Assembly: GCA_034440575.1 (NCBI GenBank)
Contig: JAOTOL010001647.1
Span: 3,004,501-3,068,500 of the forward strand
DNA length: 64,000 nt
Direction: 5' to 3'
Source: Imbricaverruca yamaguchii
Lineage: Eukaryota; Arthropoda; Thecostraca; Neoverrucidae
The notes under the pieces are model-generated. The model did not search any database. It was not told the DNA's origin and saw only the letters and a list, made by a program, of their open reading frames with translations. Both the position numbers and the translations under genes were made by a program. Positions 55,590 to 64,000 of this stretch are shown here, piece after piece. Numbering within the stretch: position 1 is the first letter of the stretch; the number at the start of each line of letters is the position of its first letter.

Positions 55590-56690
55590 TGCTACTTCGG
55601 TAATCTCGCTCTGTGGCTCTCAACAGCTTGCAAGAGCCACTGGAACTGGGACTCGTCGCCGACCATTCCAGCGAACTCCTTCAGCATGCTGATCCCCCGC
55701 TCGGCTAGATCATTTGTGACTTTGACCTCACGGACAAAGTTCTAGAATTTCACGTAGTCGTCGTCCTCGCACCACTGCTGTGGCGGCCGCTTCAGCCAGG
55801 CGTGCGTGGACGGACCGATCAACTAAAAAAGGAGCCATGAGGTCTCGTCAACGAGATCCGACAGTCGCGTGCTCGCATCCAGGCATACTACGGGCACGTC
55901 CTCCTCAAGCCGCCGACCACGGAGACGCGGCGTCGCCCGCAGTCTCGTGCACATCTGTAATGAAGTTTTGCTCCCCCAGAGCTTTTTCAGACCTTTCCCA
56001 CTTTGTCTGACGTAAACTATTAGGCATGTGAATAGACTATGGGCCTCGACGTTCGCGATTTTCTGAACCAGGTTATAATTTCAATAACTCTGAGTCCCCA
56101 TCTCAGATCTCTGATTCAAACATGTATGCATCCAAGTCTTCATACAAACCCAGCCTGACACCATCTCAATCTCTTGTTAACGTTCACACACAATCTTCAA
56201 CTTGTACACAGATCGACCTTCAACATACTAACTCCCATCTCACACGATTATATCTCAACAGTTATACAGCGGTTTCAGACAGTCAGTCTCAGACATACCT
56301 TCAATAGTGACCCCGGGCGGCCTCACTGCCTCACTGCCTCTTTCCTCACTGCCCGCAAATGTGCCTTACCAGCATAGATCTTGTCTTGCCCAATCATCCG
56401 AAACTGCCTAGGACCCTTCTGGTCTCCATAGAAGGCTTCATCTTCAGCTCTGGTCTGAGCGGTCAGCACGCGGTTCCTCCTGATATCCTCCAGAGCATCC
56501 AGGAGCTCCAATGTCCCAGAGTTGGTCCAACTTCTCTACAAAAAGCCTTCTCTTGCCCTGTGGGTTTGATCGCCTTGTATTCTTCTCGAGTTTCCGCCAC
56601 TCCGTGAAAAGTAACTCGAGCCTCTGCTGGCAGTTGTATGGCCGCATGGGCCTGATACGGGCCACTTAAAAAAGGGAGCACATTCTCCAC
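55590..56690 (-). pseudogene. Internally deleted second copy of the transposon-type protein
   Basis: Minus strand. 56690-56330 holds the N-terminal blocks across two frames (QLPAEARVTFHGVAETREEY, KLDQLWDIGA, LLDALEDIRRNRVLTAQTR, FRMIGQDKIYAGK). 55760-55590 holds the C-terminal block VTNDLAERGISMLKEFAG and FQWLLQAVESHR, matching VMNDHAERGVALLQEYN of the copy at 11306-13565. The ~570 bases between the blocks are much shorter than the ~1.8 kb of the other copy, so the centre is deleted. Lies in a putative LRMDA intron, antisense to that gene. Confidence 0.7.
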
Positions 56691-57724
56691 TGTGATCCTG
56701 CATGCTTCACTTTTGCCCTCACACCTTCACTCTCTTTCACGTGAAACAAGAACTGTAGCACTTGCCTTACTGTGGGCAACTGAGACCCTGTGATTGATGG
56801 TCTTGGTTGGCCCACCAAGAACTTCTCAGTGCCCTTTCTGAGTCTCTTGGATTTGTCTTTTTCAGCGCCTGGAGGAGGCTCTGCGCTGACCAGTTTCTTC
56901 CCACTTCTTGCGCTGATTGGCTCCATAACAGACAATTCCTTTTGTGTCTCTAACACCAAAGGAATTGTCTGTTAATTACATTATGCTGGGGAGGGGGACC
57001 TGATAATGAACAACGTCACCCATATGATCCAGTGTTAAGAATGCATAGGTAGCATTTGGAAGGTGGGAAGAGAAGGGGAGCGGTGAAAGCCAATGCGGTG
57101 TAAGGTAATTTTATGGACATACCAAAATGTTATAAACAAATCTTTCAAGCTCATGAGTGGCTAGAAATTCACCTGTCAAAAATCGAGTAGGTTAGTTATT
57201 AATGGAAAACGAGCATCAGTCCCTGTTGTGTGAAGTTCCATCCAGCAACAGCCGTTCCTTTGGCTTGGCATTGACAGAGCACTTTTGAGGCTTTTATGTT
57301 TCAAGTGTTTCATAACTGGATTTTCAGTGAGCGTCCATCACCATAAAAACGTAGCAGGTTGACAAAAGCAGGGTAGGAAAGAGTTGACGAACCTGGGATG
57401 GTATTTTGAAATACTGGCCCAGGTTCTCCAACATATGGCATATTTTGCAAAGCATCTTGTGATAATTTCCTTCGTGGGTCAGGAAAATCTTTTTGAGGGA
57501 TGATTTTTTAGCTAATTTTGGAGTCATCATTTTCAGGATGATGTGGCATCATGGCGATCTCATCTGTCCATTCCCACCCATTCAGCACTCTCCATCACCT
57601 CAAGCCTTACAAAAATGGTCAAAAGTATCTAAGTACGGCCAACTCTGAAGACTTCTTTGGCCATACTAAGGACGGACTTCTTCATACCTCATAATTTGCA
57701 CCACATGGTGACAGTGACGTCGCA

Positions 57725-57890
57725 AGTTGGTAAGTCTGCAGAATGTTGCCGTGATGAGATACCAAAGTGGAAAACCGCTGGATTTGCGACCAAAAGAAAG
57801 ATGGATTTGGAAGTCCGAACATGCAAACTTTAGGGTCGACGCGGCACCCCAAGATATTGATCGATCCTGCTAAAACCAACACCAATGGAA
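57725..57890 (-). repeat. Dispersed repeat, inverted partner of 54781-54945
   Basis: Reverse complement of the 54.8-kb block, ending next to a run of A/T bases at 57895-57917. Confidence 0.8.
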
Positions 57891-58286
57891 TAAAAAATGG
57901 AATTAAAAAAAAAAAAAGATGTCCAGTCTTGTGAAGTGCCTGTCGCGGAGCAGTGGATAGTCGTTCTGGCGTGCGCGATCAGACATGGCGCTTCGAATTC
58001 GAAGTTACTCACTAAAGGTCGCCGGAGACACCGACCTTATGCTTCATGTACCAGCTTATTCATGCAATTCTGTGCATATTAATCGATTTACGATATACAA
58101 CAATGAAAGCGTAATTGTCTGAGGATGTTTTGGGCGAGTAAAGCCGATCCATTCGGAGACACTTGTGACCCTGGGCGCAGGAACTGGCTGAAACCCAAGC
58201 TACCGGAGTGTGTGTGTGTGTGCTGGAGGTAGACTGATGGTGATTCGAGCTGGAGGTAGACTCACGCAACCCTGGCGCCATTGCAG

Positions 58287-58366
58287 CCGTGTACGGCCAG
58301 CTGTCGTACAACTACTTGGGCCGCCACTCGGAAGGAAACCGCTTCATTCGCAACTGCGACCTCTGA
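58287..58366 (+). CDS. LRMDA: LRMDA homologue, terminal exon
   Basis: The acceptor ccctggcgccattgcag opens an 80-base exon entering in phase 1 and ending at TGA (58364-58366). It encodes VYGQLSYNYLGRHSEGNRFI and RNCDL at the C-terminus. The Y.G+.SEGNRFIRN.. ending is the most conserved tail of LRMDA proteins, which makes the assignment and the + orientation of the whole gene secure. It lies 6.3 kb beyond the previous certain exon. Confidence 0.92.
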
Positions 58367-59466
58367 GGAGGCCGCGACCGAAGGCGGCTCTCGTGCCTGC
58401 CGCCCGACGCGGTGCTAGCTGTGCGACGTCGCATCTGCGGCGAAATGTTGCCGGACTCTGTGCTGCCTCCTTTCGGAGTCGAGAAAGCTGACCATTTCGA
58501 TGACAGTCCAAGGTTCGACTCTTGGCTTGTCCCAACGGTCGTGGGTCGATCCGACGCCGACAGTGACAATACTTTGCATGTGGATGGTGGCGATGTCTCA
58601 GCCATGGTCGACTCATTTACACAGTGTGCATGTTTTGCGAACAGTGTGTATGTGCACGTTATTCAGGTAGCAAGCGTCCACTGCTGGCGCGTCCAATAGC
58701 ACGGCGGATGCATGGCTGTTGCAGGCTGTGAACCATATCAGAGAATTGTGATTGTGTACGTTCGTTTCGCAGTGCCGTTACCTGGTTTGAAATTGGTATA
58801 GCTGAGCATCGATCAAACCGATCAAGTTCAGAAATGCTACTAACTAGAAATGCCCTGGCCATAGCTCTGTCGGGGATATTTGTGCAAAATATTATCTAAG
58901 CTTCGTCATCTAAACTGCATGTTGGCACTTGGCAGAGGCGCATACATCAAACAGCATTGCTCCGGCGCCAATATTGCGGGCCAATATACTAAGGGACAGG
59001 CTCCGCCCTGTCGGTGATGGTAAATAACGCAGTGCGTTTATTTGCAATATATGTGTGGCTGTAATTCGGTGGGGAGCCGTCTGGCCTTCAATGGGCATTC
59101 GACGAGATTGACTTGCTTCTGTTCTGCATCCTGTCGACATCTCGCAACCAGAAACATCGTGTCGAATGTACTCGTCCTGTCACAACTATCAGGTGATGCT
59201 TACGACCAGGTCCGAAATATATCTTCATGAAGAGTACCGTATGGCTGGCTGTTTGTTTGTGTTGGGTGGTGGAGACCGCGTGCATACCGATGTTCTACGC
59301 ACGTAACGCGACTGCTCATTCATAAATATATTCATTCAAATGACAGCCGTTGGGGGTCCTCGTTTGCCAGTCACGCTGAGATCTGTACGACACTATACTC
59401 TCGCATTCGCCGGGGCGTATCAAACACAGACACAATCCACCCGCATAAAGACAGCACACACGACGC
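58367..59466. other. No gene recognised downstream of LRMDA
   Basis: 58370-58600 is CpG-rich with open frames on both strands but no domain. No clear polyadenylation signal was seen in the first 500 bases after the LRMDA stop. Confidence 0.4.
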
Positions 59467-59685
59467 GCGACAAGCTCTGAATAATTCGCTGGCACGGGAA
59501 CACCCAGCTCTGAATGTTTGCCGACACGTGACACCGAGCTCTGAACGTTTGCCGACACGTGACACCGAGCTCTGAATGTTTGCCGACACGAGACACATCT
59601 CTGAATAATTCGCTGACACGGGGACACCTAGCCGACATGTGGCACCGAACTTTGAATAACTCAGACATGGTACACTACAGTCTTA
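59467..59685. repeat. Minisatellite, 31-bp unit
   Basis: Imperfect units of gctctgaatgtttgccgaca plus cgtgacaccga, alternating with gctctgaataattcgctggc variants. Confidence 0.85.
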
Positions 59686-59689
59686 ATGA

Positions 59690-60645
59690 TCCGCTGGCAC
59701 GAGACACAGCAATACATTGAGTTCAGCTGGACACTAATGCCTGAGAACTCGCCTCCCTATACCTGCCCTAGTAGGAACGTGACGGTAGGACGCATGCTTC
59801 CACCACTCCGTGGTCTGATCCATTGGCGCTTTGGCGCTGAACTGGCCCCAGTCAATATATCTCTGACCGGTATTCCTTCGTCCTGGCCTTTCGTCAGACG
59901 GTGCCTTCAGCACTCGTCAGACCGCATCCCCCCCAAATGATGCTTTATACATGCATGTACGGATATTTCCTAGCGTATACGCATATATAGATGTATAAAT
60001 AAATAAATATATATCATATATAATATGCATGCGTAGAAGATTCGTGCACAAAGATGCATGCACACGTACATGCATACGCATTGTATGTATAACTTTGCCA
60101 TTTCGCTGATACATACACCGTACATACGATCTGTTGACCGTACACCGTACACATCATCTATTGACACAAATCTTAAGCCACGGCTACCTGCACTTCACGA
60201 TTCATCCATGGATCTCCGTCTATGATTGATGACCTATGTCTGATCTATGGGCAAAGCAGACAAGCGGTGACGGTCCGACGACTGACGTAAATAACCATTA
60301 CACAATTCGAGCAGCTACGGTGCATACGTCAACGACGCAGGGCTGCTTTCTTCAGCCCCTTTGACGATGTGTGTAGCGAGATAAACGCGATGCGTCGCCG
60401 TGACCACCGAACACTTTCTACGATCCCACAACATCAAGTCTGAGCGGCTAACAACAATCACATGACACTACACACATCACAGTTTAATGCATGTCTAAAA
60501 TGGCAGGTATAAGGACGTTGGCTAGTCTAGAAGCGTGATTGGAAGCGTACCGGCCCTTGGTGTCTAGGAAGCGTCACAAGTTAACCATCCAGCCGTGCTT
60601 AAGTACCATGATAGGCTGCGGCCGACACAACAGCTGTCCTGACTC
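59690..60645. other. No gene recognised
   Basis: AT-rich ataaataaatatatatcata tract near 59990-60025; otherwise unassigned. Confidence 0.4.
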
Positions 60646-60649
60646 AGCT

Positions 60650-60835
60650 CGCTGGGTGGTCGGCATGGGGACCGCGATAACTCAGCCGGTGTTGTGGATC
60701 GCAAGATTGTCGAGTCAAATCTCGCAACCGGTGGCATTACCGAGTCCACCCGCGACCAATCGGCCTCAGAGGTTGGGACGCTCTATGACTTAGCAGTTGA
60801 ATGCGTCATAAAAGAATCCAGAAAGGTAAATGGTT
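60650..60835 (+). mobile_element. tRNA-headed SINE, diverged family (second copy)
   Basis: gcgataactcagccggtgtt (A-box region), gtcgagtcaaatctcgcaac (B-box region), accgagtccacccgcgacca, and the hairpin GACGCTCTATGACTTAGCAG with GTTGAATGCGTCATAAAAGA. Shares body and tail with the minus-strand copy at 4440-4625. Confidence 0.65.
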
Positions 60836-61498
60836 GGCATGGCAACAACGCCACAACGGTCAGCGACGGCACAACAGTCCGATATTGCACTCTGAATCCT
60901 GCTGACAATCCACCCACTCAGAGGCAGATTTAGCCGTGTCAGCATATACATCTTTAGTCAGTTATTATCACCTGATAATATATCTGTATAAATACGACAC
61001 AGATAATATAAATAAAGAGCATACACTTTCGGAGCGAAAATTTACCACAAATTAAACTCGTCCCATGTACAGTGGTAAAAATACACTGAATTGGACCCGA
61101 TATCAGGTCAGCAATCTTGATTTTATTTATTATTTCTAGATAGAACGTTCTTCTTGATGAAATGTCAGCATAATCTAATTTTGGTACGCATCAGTTACAT
61201 TTACTCCGAATGGCGGCACTGAAGTTCTTGGAACATCACTAGCTCTGACCCGCCTCAGGTCTATGACCTTTGATGATTTGGGCCTGAAATTTGTTACAAA
61301 ATATCCAGAACAGATGCATAAGAAGCTATTGAAAATGTGTCTGTGTTCTATTCTGCCTCTATCACAAAAATAACTGAGGGGAGGGCTCTCTTGAGCCCCA
61401 GCCCACTTTACAAGCGTCTGCAACTATCGCCACGCACTTATATATTGCAACCTGTCCGCCGTACGCACATGCCAGACCTGCCTGTTGAGGCACCACTG

Positions 61499-61558
61499 CC
61501 CAATAGGCTGCCCAATAGGCTGCCCAATAGGCTGTCCAATAGGCTGTCTAATAGGCAG
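61499..61558. repeat. 12-bp tandem repeat, five copies
   Basis: cccaataggctg repeated with slight drift, immediately left of the 21-bp array. Confidence 0.9.
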
Positions 61559-61568
61559 TGAATGGCAG

Positions 61569-62091
61569 GTGCGCAGTCACATCACCGGTCGGCGCCGTCA
61601 CGTCACCGGTCGGTGCCGTCACGTCACCGGTCGGTGCCGTCACGTCACCGGTCGGTGCGCCGTCACGTCACCGGTCGGCGCCGTCACGTCACCGGTCGGC
61701 GCCGTCACGTCACCGGTCGGTGCCGTCACATCACCGGTCGGTGCCGTCACGTCACCGGTCGGCGCCGTCACGTCACCGGTCGGTGCGCCGTCACATACCG
61801 GTCGGCGCCGTACCACCGGTGGCTCGGCCGACCCGTTGCGCGTGTTGCGGGCGCGGTTGGTCCCGGTGGCGCCGCGGTGCGTCACGTCACCGGTCGGTGC
61901 CGTCACCGGTCGGTGCCGTCACGTCACCGGTCGGTGCCGTCACGTCACCGGTCGGTGGCCGTCACGTCACCGGTCGGCGCCGTCACGTGACCGGTCGGCG
62001 CCGTCACTCACCGGTCGGCGCTGTCCTCGGCCAGTACCCTGTTGAGCGCGTTTCGCAGGTCTCACGTCACCGGTCGGCGCCGTCACGTCAC
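61569..62091 (-). repeat. Minisatellite, 21-bp unit, carrying exon end and 5' splice site
   Basis: Minus-strand unit gtgacgtgacggcgccgaccg. The adjoining exon ends GCGCCGACCG/gtgacg, so each unit repeats the junction. At about 62019-62063 the array also contains a 45-base copy of the exon's end (cgctcaacagggtactggcc, gaggacagcgccgaccg). An unrelated GC-rich segment interrupts it at 61800-61880. Confidence 0.93.
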
Positions 62092-62300
62092 CGGTCGGCG
62101 CTGTCCTCGGCCAGTACCCTGTTGAGCGCGTGTCGCAGGTGCGCGGCCGGCTCCAGCCGCGAGCCGCCGGTCGGCGTCGGGTCGGCGCACAGCCGCAGCC
62201 ACTGGTCCAGCTCCGGCTGTGACGACGTGACGGCCGCCGGCGGGTCGTGCAGCAGGCCGCCGCTCATGCCGCGCCCGAACGCGTCCGGCGCCAGCAGGCC
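62092..62300 (-). CDS. Coding exon, unrecognised protein
   Basis: The minus-strand exon follows the acceptor cgtgcggccgctgtcgacag and ends at GACCG/gtgacg; 209 bases, phase 0 in, phase 2 out. It encodes GLLAPDAFGRGMSGGLLHDP, then SSQPELDQWLRLCADPTPTG and HLRHALNRVLAEDSADR. The amphipathic ELDQWLRL and HLRHALNRVL stretches look like real protein. It joins in phase with the exon at 63170-63314. The read-through frame stops right after the donor (TGA), which supports the exon end. Family not recognised. Confidence 0.6.
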
Positions 62301-62365
62301 CTGTCGACAGCGGCCGCACGCCCGTGACCGCCGCAACACGACACACACACACATCCTGCACACAT

Positions 62366-62565
62366 GAGGCAGGGGTGGCCGAGTGGTTATGGTGTTGGGC
62401 TCTGGGTACGAAAGGTTCCGGGTTCGACACTCGCACCGCCCTGGACATTTCCCAATCCCGCGGCCCGCCGGCGAAACAGTGTGGGCAGCGCCATTAGCCG
62501 TGAATGTGCTTGAAGTGCGTCGTAAACCACCCAATAAACAACAAATGCTGAATAAAAAACGCTAT
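62366..62565 (+). mobile_element. tRNA-headed SINE, Ser/Leu-like head
   Basis: ggcaggggtggccgagtggt (A box) and gttccgggttcgacactcgc (B box) followed by ccctggacatttcccaatcc and the tail gtgcgtcgtaaaccacccaa taaacaac. The head resembles a serine or leucine tRNA but no full cloverleaf closes. Confidence 0.65.
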
Positions 62566-62794
62566 TAATACTCTCACCAGGAACGATTCTTTTTCGCATA
62601 GATTCATAGACAGATACCCACATGCTGTACTGTCATGCATGATTAAATTATCTCATGCATCCCTGTCGTAAAAATTGGGAACGCTTTCTTTGTACAGTAC
62701 AGTATGCGTTAAGATGCGGTCACTGTGAATAGTGGATCTGGCGGAATCTGCTAATGAAAACGGAGGAGACATGTACGCATTAGCGTTTAAGATG

Positions 62795-62925
62795 GTAAAA
62801 AAATAAAAATTGGGGGGAGCCAAAAGATTGGGGCCCCCCTTTTTCCCCCTTAATTAAAAAAAAAAAAATAAAAAAAATAAAAAAATTTAAAAAAAAATTT
62901 TTTATTGGGGGGGGCCCGCCCCATC
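62795..62925. repeat. Homopolymer-block sequence, possible assembly artefact
   Basis: Consecutive runs of A, G, C and T (gggggg, cccccc, long A and T runs) without structure. It looks like a poorly resolved homopolymer region. Confidence 0.6.
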
Positions 62926-63169
62926 ACCAGTAATGTTCCGCCGATTAAATACAACCAGGCCTTCTCACGTGCACCGGATGGTTAGCTATATGAGCAGACG
63001 TCACACACTGAAGCATGCACACGAGAAAAACCTATGTCATGACTCAGGCGCAGGTTCATGTAACAGATATCAGAGGGCTTGGAAGGCACCACATTGCCCA
63101 TATAAGTCGAACGTCTTAGGCCCCTTGGTGTACAGACGCCTGGGAAACAACTAAGCTTTGTTCACTTAC

Positions 63170-63314
63170 CTTACAGACGGCGAAGTAGTTGTGATCGGAG
63201 ACGATATGGCTGCAGAGTTGCTCTGGCTCGTACCCCATACAGTCCGCGCACAAGATGGGTGTCACGTGGGTCTTATTCCAGTCAGCAGCCGCATCTGTCG
63301 GCAACAAGCGGTCG
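63170..63314 (-). CDS. Coding exon with cysteine motif, unrecognised protein
   Basis: The minus-strand exon follows acceptor cccagctgacag and ends at the consensus donor GTCTGTAAG/gtaagtg; 145 bases, phase 2 in, phase 0 out. It encodes AADWNKTHVTPILCADCMGY and EPEQLCSHIVSDHNYFAVCK. The CADC pair, a further C..H and a final C could bind a metal or form disulfides; I cannot assign a family. It is the upstream neighbour of the exon at 62092-62300 and phases match. Its acceptor coincides with the edge of the 31-bp minisatellite. Confidence 0.6.
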
Positions 63315-64000
63315 CTGTCAGCTGGGTAAACTGCATAACTGTGTCACCGCCAGCTGGGTACACAGCATAACTGTGTCACCGTCAGCTGGGTACACTGCAC
63401 AACTGTGTCACCGCAGCTGGGTAAACTGCATAAATGTGTCACCGCAGCCGGGTAAACTGCATAACTGTGACACCGTAACTGGGTAAACCGCATAACTGTG
63501 TCACCGCAGCTGGGTAAACTGCATAACTGTGTCACCGCAGCCGGGTAAACTGCACAACGTCTATGTCCGCAGCCGGGTAAACTGCATAACTGTGTCACCG
63601 CAGCTGGGTAACTGCACAACTGTGTCACCGCAGCCGGGTAAACTGCATAACTGTGTCACCGTCAGCTGGGTACACAGCATAACTGTGTCACCGCCAGCTG
63701 GGTACACAGCATAACTGTGTCACCGTCAGCTGGGTACACTGCACAACTGTGTCACCGTCAGCTGGGTACACTGCACAACTGTGTCACCGCAGCTGGGTAA
63801 ACTGCATAACGATGTCACCGCAGCTGGGTAAACTGCAGAACTGTGTCACCGCAGCTGGGTGAACTGCATAACTGTGACACCGCAGCTGGGTAAACTGCAT
63901 AACTGTGTCACCGCAGCTGGGTAAATGCATAAATGTGTCACCGCAGCTGGGTAAACTGCACAACTGTGTCACCGCAGCCGGGTAAACTGCAAAACTGTGT
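63315..64000 (-). repeat. Minisatellite, 31-bp unit, abutting a 3' splice site; runs off the window
   Basis: More than 20 units; plus-strand unit cagctgggtaaactgcataa plus ctgtgtcaccg, with 32-bp gtcagctgggta variants. On the minus strand the adjoining exon begins acccagctgacag/CGACCG, and ttacccagctg-type sequence is the unit itself. The array is open at the right edge. Confidence 0.95.

Noticed and set aside
57940..58010. tRNA-like sequence (ggagcagtggatagtcgttc and gcttcgaattcg)
   Set aside because: Box spacing is plausible but there is no second copy in the window and no tail, so a SINE call is not supported.
61485..62367. 269-codon plus-strand frame (Arg/His/Ser/Pro repeats)
   Set aside because: Antisense of the 21-bp minisatellite and of a minus-strand exon.
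63310..64000. Regularly spaced repeats resembling a CRISPR array
   Set aside because: Units of 31 bases follow each other directly with no unique spacers; this is a minisatellite in animal DNA. The same holds for the other tandem arrays.

Overview
The window is animal nuclear DNA, most likely from an arthropod and probably a crustacean; a barnacle is my guess rather than something I can show. The grounds are an intact RR-type chitin-binding cuticle protein gene, TTAGG-like telomeric pentanucleotides, a mariner-like transposase of an arthropod type, spliceosomal introns with consensus sites, and many tRNA-headed SINEs. There is no bacterial-style gene packing. Real coding sequence is a few percent of the window; the rest is decayed transposons, SINEs, minisatellites and unassigned intergenic or intronic DNA.

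Layout. 1-2.3 kb: fragments of non-LTR retrotransposons with RNase H, carrying two ~55-bp retroposons with perfect target-site duplications. 3.1-3.4 kb: a possible terminal exon (-). 6.4-7.1 kb: a 40-bp minisatellite. 9.4-10.7, 15.7-19.0 and 53.4-54.3 kb: copies of a TTAA-flanked non-autonomous DNA transposon, one split by a mariner-like element with its own terminal repeats. 11.3-13.6 kb: a decayed transposon-type protein gene, with a second, internally deleted copy at 55.6-56.7 kb (-). 20.2 kb: a THAP-like fragment. 23.8-26.5 kb: a DNA transposon with terminal inverted repeats of roughly 700-800 bp around a transposase-like ORF remnant. 30.3 kb: an interstitial array grading from TTAGG/TCAGG to TCGGG. 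31.4-32.4 kb: the single complete gene, an intronless cuticle protein with TATA box and initiator. 34.4-35.2 kb: a second TTAA-flanked element. 39.9-42.3 kb: two exons (-) of a bHLH leucine-zipper factor. 48.3-58.4 kb: an LRMDA (C10orf11) homologue on +, five clear exons and one tentative. 62.1-63.3 kb: two exons (-) of an unrecognised gene, with splice phases that fit each other.

Three patterns deserve attention. (1) Ultra-short retroposons of about 55 bp, consisting of one hairpin plus an AATAACCAACC-type tail, have perfect 11-14 bp target-site duplications and a constant 5' end; their hairpin is shared, with compensating base changes, by the 3' ends of longer SINEs here. (2) At least five minisatellites start exactly at splice sites and their repeat units carry copies of the donor or acceptor, sometimes with the neighbouring exon end. 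(3) A domain of about 8 kb (42.8-51.2 kb) over the 5' part of the LRMDA gene is almost free of CpG, with one CpG in 2.4 kb at its core, and a retroposon inside it has lost every CpG by transition. This is the expected scar of germline gene-body methylation, next to CpG-rich DNA on both sides.

All calls rest on reading the sequence and on remembered family motifs; no database search was possible.
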